Assembly: GCF_011393025.1 (NCBI RefSeq) | Contig: NZ_JAAOEO010000028.1 | Location: 1-44,284, forward strand | Length of the DNA stretch: 44,284 nucleotides | DNA from: Neobacillus terrae | GTDB lineage: Bacteria; Bacillota; Bacilli; Bacillales; Cytobacillaceae | Reading direction: 5' to 3' | In this document: one piece after another, positions 23,036 to 31,623 of the stretch | How the letters are laid out: each line of letters opens with the position of its first letter | Numbering within the stretch: position 1 is the stretch's first letter | Position numbers and translations under genes: made by a program | Notes under the pieces: generated by a model | The model's database searches: none | The model's input: the letters and a program-made list of their open reading frames with translations, nothing else | Told to the model about the DNA's origin: nothing

Positions 23036-23277
23036 GAACAAAAGGCGCAAGCGCCCTGGTTAGATGATGAAAGGCTAAAATCGCCACGTCCTGTGGCAAC
23101 GCCTTCCTGACCCACATCCTGTGGGCCTCCAACAGGCATAAGACGAATCACGTAGTCATCCTCGGAAAAGCTAAAGCTTTTCCTTCGTGCGAGGCGGATG
23201 CTTCCGAAGGGTTCCTTTTCCTGATTTCTGAAGTGATTTGGCTTATGACCCCGAGGGGCTGGGCGCTGGAGCTGGAT
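23036..23277. repeat. Hairpin-rich intergenic repeat element
   Basis: A GC-richer island of about 240 bp made of nested dyads. GGCGC-aa-GCGCC is at 23044-23055, GCCAC/GTGGC at 23083-23097 and CCCAC/GTGGG at 23111-23125. GGAAAAGCT-aa-AGCTTTTCC is flanked by CCTCG/CGAGG, and the long arms GCATAAGACGAATCAC (from 23136) and GTGATTTGGCTTATG (to 23248) are inverted. It resembles, from memory, a dispersed element of Bacillaceae intergenic regions carrying GCATAAGACG and GCTTATG arms. A 91-codon frame crosses it but is not a gene. Confidence 0.7.
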
Positions 23278-23336
23278 TACAATAACCTTGTTCGGAGTTT
23301 TCCACAAGGTGAAAATCTATAATTTCCTTACCGACG

Positions 23337-23370
23337 AAAAAGCCCTCTCCCTTAGGAGAAGGCCTAATTT
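23337..23370 (-). terminator. Terminator of aceA
   Basis: On the minus strand AGGCCTTCTCC pairs with GGAGAGGGCTT, followed by TTTTT. Confidence 0.7.
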
Positions 23371-23377
23371 ATTTATA

Positions 23378-24655
23378 TTACGCAGTAAACTGGGCTTCTT
23401 CGGTTGATCCCTTCAGTCCAGTTGTTGAAGATGTTCCTCCAGAGATGACCATAGAAACCTGGTCAAAGTAGCCTGTTCCCACTTCACGCTGGTGGCGGGT
23501 TGCTGTGTATCCGTGCTGCTCGCTGGTAAACTCAGCCTGCTGAAGCTCCGAGTAAGCAGCCATGCCACGCTCTTTGTAGCCGCGTGCAAGTTCAAACATG
23601 CTGTGGTTTAGTGCATGGAAGCCTGCAAGTGTAACGAATTGGAATTTGTAGCCCATTTTTCCTAGCTCCTGCTGGAATTGTGCGATGGTTTCTGCATCCA
23701 ATTTCTTTTTCCAGTTAAAGGATGGAGAGCAGTTGTAAGCAAGCATTTTGCCAGGGAACTGTTCATGGATTACTTCTGCAAAACGGCGGGCTTCCTCAAT
23801 GTTTGGCTCAGAAGTTTCACACCAGATTAAATCTGCATATGGAGCGTAGGCCAAGCCTCTTGCAATTGCCTGATCCAATCCTGCTTTTGTCCGGAAAAAT
23901 CCTTCTGCTGTACGTTCTCCTGTAATGAATGAAGCATCTACAGGATCTATATCACTGGTAATCAAATCAGCAGCATTTGCATCTGTACGGGCAACAAGAA
24001 CAGTTGGGACGCCCATTACGTCCGCAGCCAGGCGAGCAGCAATCAGGTTGCGCACGGCAGTTTGTGTAGGAAGCAGTACTTTTCCTCCAAGATGTCCGCA
24101 CTTTTTCTCGGAAGAAAGCTGATCTTCAAAGTGAACACCTGATGCCCCTGCTTCAATCATGCCCTTCATTAGCTCAAAACAGTTTAATTGGCCGCCAAAA
24201 CCTGCTTCTGCATCAGCAACAATTGGTGCAAACCAATCAACAGAGTTGTCACCTTCAGCATGGTGGATTTGGTCTGCACGCTGCAGTGCCTGATTAATTT
24301 TTTTAACGACATTTGGAACACTATTTGCTGGATATAAGCTTTGGTCAGGGTACATATGGCCAGATAGGTTAGCATCCGCAGCAACCTGCCACCCACTTAA
24401 GTATATAGCCTTTAGGCCAGCCTTTACCTGCTGAACGGCCTGGTTGCCAGTCAAAGCTCCAAGAGCATTGATGTAATCTTCCTCTTTAAGTAACTTCCAA
24501 AGCTTTTCGGATCCTTTGCGAGCCAATGTATGTTCGATATCAATGGAGCCACGGAGTTTGATAACATCCTCGGCAGTATAAGGACGGGTTACTCCCATCC
24601 AGCGCGCATCCATTTCCCAATTTTCCTGTAATTGCTGAGCTCTTGAATTTGTCAT
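23378..24655 (-). CDS. aceA: Isocitrate lyase
   Basis: A 425-residue isocitrate lyase that splits isocitrate to succinate and glyoxylate, the first step of the glyoxylate bypass used for growth on acetate or fatty acids. The signature KKCGHLGGK carries catalytic Cys186; VADAEAGFGGQ is the metal-binding stretch and WCETSEPN a further family block. The length is usual for the short bacterial form. ATG 24655 follows AGGAGGAAAATC. No malate synthase gene is next to it, so aceB must lie elsewhere if the bypass is complete. Confidence 0.95.
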   Translation of the reverse strand: MTNSRAQQLQENWEMDARWMGVTRPYTAEDVIKLRGSIDIEHTLARKGSEKLWKLLKEEDYINALGALTGNQAVQQVKAGLKAIYLSGWQVAADANLSGHMYPDQSLYPANSVPNVVKKINQALQRADQIHHAEGDNSVDWFAPIVADAEAGFGGQLNCFELMKGMIEAGASGVHFEDQLSSEKKCGHLGGKVLLPTQTAVRNLIAARLAADVMGVPTVLVARTDANAADLITSDIDPVDASFITGERTAEGFFRTKAGLDQAIARGLAYAPYADLIWCETSEPNIEEARRFAEVIHEQFPGKMLAYNCSPSFNWKKKLDAETIAQFQQELGKMGYKFQFVTLAGFHALNHSMFELARGYKERGMAAYSELQQAEFTSEQHGYTATRHQREVGTGYFDQVSMVISGGTSSTTGLKGSTEEAQFTA

Positions 24656-24675
24656 TTGATTTTCCTCCTAAAATA

Positions 24676-24801
24676 TTAAATTATTAATTTTATTGGTCCA
24701 GCTTGGGGTCTGTTCTTGGTGGTGGTTTTTAAGTATAAGTAAGCAGATGTAAGGCCTCTGCCATCTTCAATCAGTTTTTTTCCATTATGGAAATAGGTCA
24801 T
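24676..24801 (-). other. Possible coding remnant upstream of aceA
   Basis: A minus-strand frame open from about 24890 reads like protein and ends at TAA 24678-24676, just before the aceA ribosome binding site. Its only ATG, at 24801, would give 41 residues (MTYFHNGKKLIEDGRGLTSA at the start). No ribosome binding site was found and the family is not recognised. The rest of 24802-25141 shows AT-rich sequence with repeated CTGTTATAAA blocks (about 24868 and 24890) and no convincing gene. Confidence 0.2.
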
Positions 24802-25141
24802 TCCAAAATCTAAAAAACTGCCTGAAGTTGGTGATGATTTAAAGGAGATGTCTTCCTGAAGATGTACTGTTATAAAGTCTGTTCCTGTTATAAAAGTTTA
24901 CAAGCTTGCTTTCTGTTTTGTAACAGCTCTCAGAGATTGTGCATTGCCCACTTTATATACTGGTTTCTTTGCTCCCCCCTTTTGTTATAATACAGATTGT
25001 TTAATATGTTTGTATTATATAACAGGTTTTTCAAAAAGGAAACTAATTTGAATAAAATTTTTAGAATTTTTTTATTAAGTTTTAAGGCATGCGTTCAATC
25101 GGGCGGCAGGGACAGGTATTTAGGGATATTTAGAACAATAG

Positions 25142-25171
25142 AAAAGGACGTGTGAGAGCCACACGTCCTTA
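25142..25171 (-). terminator. Terminator of small Tyr/Pro-rich gene
   Basis: On the minus strand AAGGACGTGTG pairs with CACACGTCCTT around GCTCT, followed by TTC. It closely follows the stop at 25175, which supports a real gene there. Confidence 0.7.
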
Positions 25172-25174
25172 GCT

Positions 25175-25406
25175 TTAATAATAAGTAGGATAAGAAACTC
25201 CCGGCGGCCTCCCATATGGAGTACCATAATAACCAGGGTAGCCCATTGGCTGCTTCATAGATGGGTTCATTGGATTGCAATTAAGCAGAGTGGTATGGGG
25301 AGGGTATCTTAGAGGTCAAATTATAAGGAGTAGAGTTCTTATAATACTTGGCTTGACAAGCACCCGATTGTCCATGATGCGGGCCTGTTACAATTGTATA
25401 AGTCAT
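25175..25406 (-). pseudogene. Small Tyr/Gly/Pro-rich gene, apparently frameshifted
   Basis: ATG 25406 has a GAGAGGTGG ribosome binding site and opens a 41-codon frame (MTYTIVTGPHHGQSGACQAK at the start) that stops at 25281. A second frame, shifted, continues through LLNCNPMNPSMKQ to a Tyr/Gly/Pro-rich end (YPGYYGTPYGRPPG) closing at 25175, followed by a terminator. RBS, composition and terminator suggest one original gene of about 75 codons with a frameshift near 25290-25320. Such Tyr/Gly-rich small proteins are often spore coat components; this is a guess from composition. Confidence 0.45.
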
Positions 25407-25518
25407 TTTTCCACCTCTCTCAAAGGTTTCTCTTTATCCTATAACCAAGCATATAATTCATTGCTTGCCTTTGAAAAGTTATAAAAAATGTGCTTAGGAT
25501 AAATGACTCCTTGGGACT

Positions 25519-25552
25519 AAAAAACACTCTCCAATGAAGGTGAGTGCTATCT
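25519..25552 (-). terminator. Terminator of nirBD-siroheme operon
   Basis: On the minus strand GCACTC pairs with GAGTGT, followed by TTTTTAG, overlapping the stop of the last gene (25547). Confidence 0.55.
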
Positions 25553-26164
25553 ATATTGCTGATACAGTTTTTCAAAGTCTTCGTCTCTGCTAGTGCTGTT
25601 TAGGAATTCTCCCTCCGCCAGTGCTGCTAATAACTTCTTTTTGGCTGCTGGGTCTTTAATTTCTTTTATAATCTGCTGTCTGGCCTGAAAAAGAAAGTCA
25701 AGGTACGCCTCGTACCGTTCATCGTATTCGTCCGCCAGATGATCGCGAATCTTTTTTGCCAGAACAGGACTGGCCCCACCCGTTGAAACAGCCAGGCATA
25801 AATGTCCGCGCCTTACTGTTGCCGGGAGCTGAAAGTCGGAGTTTACGGGATCATCGGCGATCAACACAAGCTGTTCACTGCTCGCATAATGACCGACTAA
25901 TTGATTAACCTCTCTATTATTTGTCGCAGCAAAAACAAGGAAGGCACCCTCAAGGTCTTCAGGTGAAAAAATTTTCGGAAACCAATTTATTTCAGCAGAC
26001 TTGTGAAGTTCAGCGAGCCCCACTGTTATCTCAGGGCTCACGACTTTTATATGTGCGCCACAATCGAGAAGGCCTCTTACTTTGTTCTCAGCGACATTTC
26101 CGCCCCCAATCACAACTGCCTTTCTTTCTTTTAAATGGAGCATAATAGGATACTGTGAATTCAT
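25547..26164 (-). CDS. sirC: Precorrin-2 dehydrogenase / sirohydrochlorin ferrochelatase (SirC/Met8 type)
   Basis: A 205-residue Met8-type protein that oxidises precorrin-2 to sirohydrochlorin with NAD and may insert iron, completing siroheme. The Rossmann motif VVIGGGNVAENKVRGLLDCG is at about 18-37. FAATNNREVNQLV and VSTGGASPVLAKKIRD are the dimerisation and active-site blocks. ATG 26164 (MNSQYPIMLHLK) follows GGGTGGGAAA and suits the family N-terminus; the frame is open to 26221 but lacks a ribosome binding site there. Last in the nirB operon, it supplies cofactor for the nitrite reductase. Confidence 0.85.
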   Translation of the reverse strand: MNSQYPIMLHLKERKAVVIGGGNVAENKVRGLLDCGAHIKVVSPEITVGLAELHKSAEINWFPKIFSPEDLEGAFLVFAATNNREVNQLVGHYASSEQLVLIADDPVNSDFQLPATVRRGHLCLAVSTGGASPVLAKKIRDHLADEYDERYEAYLDFLFQARQQIIKEIKDPAAKKKLLAALAEGEFLNSTSRDEDFEKLYQQYR

Positions 26165-26226
26165 TTTCCCACCCAGCTTTTCTAAATGAAATAAGTCTAT
26201 CATTAAATCCCACAGGATCATAAGTA

Positions 26227-27660
26227 CTAATATTGAAGGCTATTAATCAAGCTATCCTTTGTCGGCTCCCCAGGTATAATGTCCATCTTCAATCCAGCCG
26301 CTTCAATTTCTTTCCTGGCTTCATTCCCAAGGCAGGCAACTTCCGCTCCAGCAAGCAATTCGTCTACATTGAGGCCTGCAGAATCAACCTCTTTAAGGAA
26401 AGGCTTGACGGATGCAGCGCTAGGAAACAATACTGTGTTTATTTCGGCTTCATCAAACATTCTTTTAAAAAGGACATTGTAGCTGCGGTCAATTTCTTTT
26501 TTTACTGTAATAAGAGGCTCAAAGATTCCATACTGGGTTGTATTCAAAATGGAAGCATCCCCAACAACAAGGAGATTTCCTGATTCAGGGACTTCTTCCC
26601 AAAGCTGTGCCTGAAATCCTCGGCTATTTAAAAATCTTTTCGTTTTTCCTGAGAGTACATAGAATTCAGCGGTAATCCTGCGTATATCTATTTCTTTTTC
26701 TATAAGCTGTTTAAAAAACTCTTCAGCACTTTCGGTGGAAGTAAATAATATATTGTCCGCAGCAATTGCTTTATCTAAATCGGCAGCAACCGATTCTCTT
26801 TTCCATTTAGGAAATTCGATAACATCGGCCCCCTGTTCCATCAGTTCTTTTACCAGGCTGCTTTGGCCTATACTCGTTCTGGCTAAAAGGATCTGCCGGC
26901 CATAAAGAGGTTTATTCTCAAACCATTTTAATTTTTCTCGTAGGGAAACTACCGCACCGACCAGAATGATCGAAGGATTACTGAACTGTTCTTTAACAGC
27001 TTTTTCAGCAATGTCTTCTAATGTTCCCTGGAGCGTTTTTTGACGCCCGAAAGTTCCCCACTGAATTAAAATAACAGGTGTCTCTGCTGGTTTTCCGTGC
27101 TGAGTCAGGTTCTCGCAAATAAAAGGAAGATTACCAACACCCATATAAAAAGCGATTGTATCTACTCCGCGGGCAAGTCCTTCCCAATCCAAAAGCGGCT
27201 TCCCAGCCTTAGATTTATCATGTGCAGTAACAACGGCAAAGGATTCAGCAAATTCTCTGTGTGTAACAGGGATGCCTGCATAAAGGGGAGCAGCAATGCC
27301 GGATGAAATACCAGGAACGATTTCAAATGGGATATTAAACTCAACAAGGGATTGTGCTTCTTCGCCAACCCGGCCAAAGACACCCGGATCTCCGCCTTTT
27401 AGGCGGACTACTGTTTTGCCTTCGAGTGCTTTTTCAACCAGCAGGCTGTTAATTCCTTCCTGGCGTAAAATATGGCGGTCCGGCAATTTACCGCAATAAA
27501 TGAGTTCGCAGTCTGCAGGAGCAAAATCCAAAAGCTTTGGATTTGCCAGCCTGTCATATAAAATGACTTCTGCCTGCTTGATTGACTCCATTCCTTTTAC
27601 GGTAATCAGTGATACATCCCCTGGTCCTGCCCCCACTAAAAATACTTTTCCTGTTTTCAT
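26227..27660 (-). CDS. cobA-hemD: Uroporphyrinogen-III C-methyltransferase fused to uroporphyrinogen-III synthase (CobA-HemD)
   Basis: A 477-residue fusion. Residues about 1-245 are SUMT, which methylates uroporphyrinogen III twice to precorrin-2: VFLVGAGPGDVSLITVKG is the N-terminal SAM-site block, followed by VVRLKGGDPGVFGR and PGISSGIAAPLYAGIPVTHR. Residues about 255-477 are a HemD-like domain (GRQILLARTSIGQS, ILFTSTESAEEF, VLFPSAASVKPFLKEV). The fusion can in principle make precorrin-2 from hydroxymethylbilane. It lies 29 bases after nirD and 62 before sirC, a siroheme supply unit for NirB. ATG 27660. Confidence 0.9.
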   Translation of the reverse strand: MKTGKVFLVGAGPGDVSLITVKGMESIKQAEVILYDRLANPKLLDFAPADCELIYCGKLPDRHILRQEGINSLLVEKALEGKTVVRLKGGDPGVFGRVGEEAQSLVEFNIPFEIVPGISSGIAAPLYAGIPVTHREFAESFAVVTAHDKSKAGKPLLDWEGLARGVDTIAFYMGVGNLPFICENLTQHGKPAETPVILIQWGTFGRQKTLQGTLEDIAEKAVKEQFSNPSIILVGAVVSLREKLKWFENKPLYGRQILLARTSIGQSSLVKELMEQGADVIEFPKWKRESVAADLDKAIAADNILFTSTESAEEFFKQLIEKEIDIRRITAEFYVLSGKTKRFLNSRGFQAQLWEEVPESGNLLVVGDASILNTTQYGIFEPLITVKKEIDRSYNVLFKRMFDEAEINTVLFPSAASVKPFLKEVDSAGLNVDELLAGAEVACLGNEARKEIEAAGLKMDIIPGEPTKDSLINSLQY

Positions 27661-27689
27661 CCTGATAGCACTCCTGCCTGGTGTTTATT

Positions 27690-28010
27690 TTATAGCAATA
27701 TATAAACTTGATTATCTTCTATCAATACCTCATATGTTTTAACCTGTCCAGTATCCGGTGCCTGAACTTTACCATCAATCAAAGAGATTTTCCAGTCATA
27801 GACCGGGCAAAAGACATATTCGCCGCTAACAAGACCTTCTGAAAGAACCCCGCCCTTTGGATGCGGGCTTTGGTTTTCAATCACTCTAACATCGCCGTTT
27901 GTCAGTTTAAAAAGAGCAATTCTTTTGTCACCGATCCGAACTTCTTTTCCGGAGCGGGCTGCAAGTTCAGAATACCTCGCAGCTGCTACTCTTGTCATTG
28001 TTTCTATCAT
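27690..28010 (-). CDS. nirD: Nitrite reductase small subunit NirD
   Basis: A 106-residue Rieske-fold small subunit of NADH-dependent nitrite reductase. The usual Rieske cluster ligands are incomplete: the first motif reads SPHPKGG, without the Cys, and the second CPVYDWKI lacks the His, so no iron-sulfur cluster is expected. This is typical of the NirD branch, whose role is structural. ATG 28010 (MIETMTRV) is 8 bases after AGGAG; the GTG at 28019 lies on that site. It lies 18 bases after nirB. Confidence 0.9.
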   Translation of the reverse strand: MIETMTRVAAARYSELAARSGKEVRIGDKRIALFKLTNGDVRVIENQSPHPKGGVLSEGLVSGEYVFCPVYDWKISLIDGKVQAPDTGQVKTYEVLIEDNQVYILL

Positions 28011-28028
28011 ACTAGCCACTCCTGTCTA

Positions 28029-30443
28029 TTAATTTTTCTCAGTAACCTTATAATACTTTTCAAGTATTTGTTCGTGCTCGATGGCATCATTCCATGGCTC
28101 GATGTATTTTTGAAGTGTTTTATCCATTCGTTCATTCAGGGATTTACGTGTTTGTTCGTCTGCAAGTACCTCTTGTACTTTCTTGAGTCCTACCCGGTCC
28201 AGCCATTTGGAAGTTCTTTCCATGTATCTTGCGGTTTCACGATAATATTGGAGATAGGCACCGGCCATTTCCATCACTTCATCTTCATTTTTCACGGTAC
28301 ACAAGAGATCTCCTGCTCTCAGGTCGACACCGCCATTTCCCGCAACATACATTTCCCAGCCGCCATCAATACCAACAACACCGATATCTTTAATACCAGC
28401 CTCTGCACAGTTTCTTGGACAGGCAGATACACCCATTTTTACTTTATGTGGGGTATCAAGGCGTTCAAATTTTTTCTCCAGCCTGATTCCAAGTGACATG
28501 GAGTCCTGCGTGCCGTATCGGCAGAATTGAGCACCCACGCAGGTCTTAACGGTACGAAGTGTTTTGCCGTAAGCATAGCCAGAAGGCATTCCTAATTCTT
28601 CCCAAATGGCTGGAAGGTCTTCTTTTTTTACACCAAATAGCCCTATTCTCTGTCCGCCAGTTAATTTTACAAGCGGAACATTATATTTCTCCGCAACCAC
28701 GCCAATCTTTTTCAAATCTTCGGCAGTAGTCACACCGCCATACATTCTTGGAACAACAGAATATGTTCCATCCTTTTGAATATTAGCGTGCATTTTTTCA
28801 TTAACAAGACGGGAATCACGGTCATCCTTGTACTCATCCATATAAATCATGCCCAAGTAATAGTTAAGGGCAGGACGGCATTTTGTACAGCCCTCTTCAT
28901 TTTTCCACTCTAGGACATTCATGACTTCTCTAATGTTTGTTAAGCCTTTTTCTTTGATCTCCGCTACTACCTCATCCCGGGATAAAGTTGTACAGCTGCA
29001 AAGGCTGATTTTTTGAAGATCTGCTTTAAAGGATTCTCCTAAGGTATGGGAAAGAATCCTTCCAACCATCCCTTTGCATCTTCCACAGGAGCGTCCGGCA
29101 TTCGTACAACAGCTTACCTGATCGACCGAGGTCAAGCCTTGAGTGTGTATGGCTTCTACAATTGTACCTTTGGTTACGCCGTTACAGCCGCAAACCAACT
29201 CATCATCTGGCATCGCTGCTATATTTTCTCCCTCTTCACCACTATTTTCTGACTGAAGAAGAGAAACGCTTGTCATACCGCTGATATCTTCTTTTTTGGA
29301 AAGAATCCTAAACAGCTTGGTGCTGTCGTTTGTATCACCGTAAAGTACTATGCCGACAATCTTGTTGTCCCTAATTAAAATTTTCTTATATACACCATCA
29401 AATTCATTGTGGACCTTAATTGCTTTAGTCGTTTCATCATCCTGGATTTCACCAGCAGAGTAAAGATCAACACCTGAAACCTTTAATCCTGTTCCAGTTA
29501 CAGATCCCTGATATGATGCATTTTCCTTTCCGCAAAGACGGGCCGCAAGTACCTTTCCCTGTTCATATAAAGGAGCGACGAGCCCATAAACAATTTCACG
29601 GTGTTCGGCACATTCCCCCACAGCGTATACGTTCGGTATATTTGTTTCCATGAAGTCATTCACAACAATGCCGCGATTGATATAAATGCCATTTTCTTTG
29701 GCTACAGCATTGTTTGCCCTGATTCCAATAGCCATAACCACAAGGTCGGCATCTATTTCGGATCCATCTTTAAAGCGAAGCCCTGTTACACGGTCATCCC
29801 CAAGGATTTCAATCGTTTGTTTTTCCATTAAAAATTCCATTCCCTGAGCTTCCAGTTCCTTTTTCAGCATACCGGAAGCAGTTGGGTCTAACTGCCGTTC
29901 CATTAGGTCGGCCATTAAGTGAATCACTTTAACTTCCATTCCTAGGTTTAACAGCCCTCTAGCTGCCTCAAGACCTAAAAGTCCTCCGCCGATAACCGCT
30001 GCCTTTTTATAGCTGCCAGAGACTTTGATCATCTTTTCACAATCATCTATATCTCGAAAACCAGTTACTCCCTCTTTCTCAGCTCCCTGAATAGGTAAGA
30101 TAATAGAATTTGAGCCAGTGGCAATAATAAGCTCATCATATTCTACTTTTCGTCCTCTATCTGTAAAAACAGTTTTGTCTTCTTTATTAATTTCAGTTAC
30201 CGCTTCGCCAGTATATAGATTAATATTATTTTTCTCGTACCAATCAAGCGGGTTCATAATAATGTCATTAAAATTTGTGTCCCCCTGAAGAAGAGTGGAC
30301 AATTTAATTCTATTGTAGTTTGGATGTGGTTCTTTTCCAAAAATCGTAATGTCAAACTGTTCTGGAGCCAGCTTTAGGATTTCTTCAACGGTTCTTACAC
30401 CTGCCATGCCGTTGCCAATCATGACTAACTTTTTCTTATTCAT
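28029..30443 (-). CDS. nirB: NADH-dependent nitrite reductase large subunit NirB
   Basis: An 804-residue cytoplasmic enzyme reducing nitrite to ammonium with NADH. Order: FAD-binding domain (GNGMAGVRTVEEI at 8-20), NADH-binding Rossmann fold (AVIGGGLLGLEAARGL near 150), a BFD-like [2Fe-2S] domain (CGCNGV with CCTNAGRSCGRC), a second BFD-like repeat (CSCTTLS with GCTKCRP), the ferredoxin-like half domain, then the siroheme/[4Fe-4S] domain with CVGAQFCRYG and SACPRNCAEAG ligands. GGGAGAG precedes ATG 30443. It heads nirB-nirD-cobA/hemD-sirC. The Fnr-type boxes upstream suggest anaerobic expression. Confidence 0.95.
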   Translation of the reverse strand: MNKKKLVMIGNGMAGVRTVEEILKLAPEQFDITIFGKEPHPNYNRIKLSTLLQGDTNFNDIIMNPLDWYEKNNINLYTGEAVTEINKEDKTVFTDRGRKVEYDELIIATGSNSIILPIQGAEKEGVTGFRDIDDCEKMIKVSGSYKKAAVIGGGLLGLEAARGLLNLGMEVKVIHLMADLMERQLDPTASGMLKKELEAQGMEFLMEKQTIEILGDDRVTGLRFKDGSEIDADLVVMAIGIRANNAVAKENGIYINRGIVVNDFMETNIPNVYAVGECAEHREIVYGLVAPLYEQGKVLAARLCGKENASYQGSVTGTGLKVSGVDLYSAGEIQDDETTKAIKVHNEFDGVYKKILIRDNKIVGIVLYGDTNDSTKLFRILSKKEDISGMTSVSLLQSENSGEEGENIAAMPDDELVCGCNGVTKGTIVEAIHTQGLTSVDQVSCCTNAGRSCGRCKGMVGRILSHTLGESFKADLQKISLCSCTTLSRDEVVAEIKEKGLTNIREVMNVLEWKNEEGCTKCRPALNYYLGMIYMDEYKDDRDSRLVNEKMHANIQKDGTYSVVPRMYGGVTTAEDLKKIGVVAEKYNVPLVKLTGGQRIGLFGVKKEDLPAIWEELGMPSGYAYGKTLRTVKTCVGAQFCRYGTQDSMSLGIRLEKKFERLDTPHKVKMGVSACPRNCAEAGIKDIGVVGIDGGWEMYVAGNGGVDLRAGDLLCTVKNEDEVMEMAGAYLQYYRETARYMERTSKWLDRVGLKKVQEVLADEQTRKSLNERMDKTLQKYIEPWNDAIEHEQILEKYYKVTEKN

Positions 30444-30492
30444 AACGGGTCTCTCCCTGTCATTTTTTTATATTTAATTTCTTCATGTCTAC

Positions 30493-30565
30493 ATTGTAAA
30501 CGGGAGACCGGCTAAAAATTGTGACGAAGTTCACATCGATAACACTATGTGTGATTGGTTTCACA
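30493..30565 (-). promoter_or_regulatory. nirB promoter with two Fnr boxes
   Basis: Two perfect TGTGA-N6-TCACA sites occur: 30520-30535 (TGTGACGAAGTTCACA) and 30550-30565 (TGTGATTGGTTTCACA), with centres exactly 30 bp apart. TACAAT on the minus strand (30498-30493) is a good -10 box and predicts a start near 30486, which places the proximal Fnr centre at -41.5 and the distal at -71.5. This is the classic class II layout for Fnr/CRP activators. No -35 hexamer is needed. Confidence 0.75.
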
Positions 30566-30684
30566 GGATTGTCATAAAACAGAAGCGACTAGTTTTCGGA
30601 CAAAAATTTGACATGGGAGGCTAGTTTGCAGAAAATTGTTATAGGAAGGCACGAATTTGACATAAAAAAATGAGGGAATTACTT

Positions 30685-31530
30685 ATGAATCCAAATACAC
30701 AAGCCCTTTATGAATATTTAATCGAACATGCATCTGAGGTTACTAAAGACTGGGCAAGCTATAGAGAGGTCAAAGAAGGATCTGATTACTCTGCTGATGC
30801 CCCTCCTGAGGTAGCAAATAAAGTAACTGACCAAAACACTGGATATGTGAAGGTTGTTGCTCAATGCTTGCTCCAGACTACAGAGGAAATGAAAGACAGC
30901 ATTTCAAAATGGACCAAACAAACAGCCGCAGACCGTGTAAAATCTAATACCTCCTTAACGGAAGTTGCCAAGAATTCGGGAATTTTCCGCGAAGTATATT
31001 GGAAAAAAATCAGAAAATTTATAAAAGAGACCGATTTAAAAATAACCATCGATGATCTCCTTGAATGGGAAAGAAAAATTAACTATACACTTGATTACGT
31101 CCTTGAGACATTTACCAGTGTGTTTATGGATATCTTGTTAGACAGACTGAAAGCCCAATCCAATTTAATCATGGAATTAAGCTCACCTATCATTCCTATT
31201 TCCGATCATATAGGGCTTTTGCCGCTTATCGGGGACATTGATACAGCAAGGGCCAAATGGATAATGGAATCAACACTGGAACAAAGTGTTAATTTAAAAA
31301 TAACTCAATTAATAATTGATTTTTCTGGTGTTGCTGCCGTCGACACTATGGTTACCCACAAACTGATCCAGGTTGTTCAATCCTTAAAACTAGTCGGTGT
31401 GACTACTACATTCCTCGGCATCCGTCCGGAGGTCGCACAAACTGCAGTTAACCTGGGATTCAACTTAAACAACATACGTGCAGAAAATTCATTGAAAAAC
31501 GTACTGAAAAACTTACAATTAGAATCTTAA
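30685..31530 (+). CDS. RsbR-like STAS-domain stressosome protein
   Basis: A 281-residue protein with an N-terminal RsbR-type globin-like helical domain (about 1-150) and a C-terminal STAS domain (about 160-275). The STAS block DFSGVAAVDTMVTHKLIQ has the Asp-Thr pair that in RsbR paralogues is phosphorylated by RsbT. Such proteins form stressosomes that control the general stress sigma factor SigB. ATG 30685 has TGAGGGA upstream, better than ATG 30670. It is divergent from nirB. Its sensor signal is unknown. Confidence 0.85.
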   Translation: MNPNTQALYEYLIEHASEVTKDWASYREVKEGSDYSADAPPEVANKVTDQNTGYVKVVAQCLLQTTEEMKDSISKWTKQTAADRVKSNTSLTEVAKNSGIFREVYWKKIRKFIKETDLKITIDDLLEWERKINYTLDYVLETFTSVFMDILLDRLKAQSNLIMELSSPIIPISDHIGLLPLIGDIDTARAKWIMESTLEQSVNLKITQLIIDFSGVAAVDTMVTHKLIQVVQSLKLVGVTTTFLGIRPEVAQTAVNLGFNLNNIRAENSLKNVLKNLQLES

Positions 31531-31537
31531 AGACAGG

Positions 31538-31566
31538 ATCGGCAGACGCCGGTCCTGTTTTACGTT
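31538..31566 (+). terminator. Terminator of the rsbR-like gene
   Basis: ACAGGATCGGC pairs with GCCGGTCCTGT around a tiny loop, followed by TTTTACG. Confidence 0.75.
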
Positions 31567-31623
31567 CTTTAAGAGGAAGTCGCAGCTTTTTCAGTAAGCT
31601 TGCTTCCCCTTATTTGTGAAGAA

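Noticed and set aside
23032..23307. 91-codon minus-strand reading frame
   Set aside because: It spans the hairpin-rich repeat element; the peptide follows the palindromes and has no ribosome binding site.
27690..28010. Loss of the Rieske cluster in NirD as a defect
   Set aside because: Missing cluster ligands are normal for the NirD branch, so it is not a degenerated gene.
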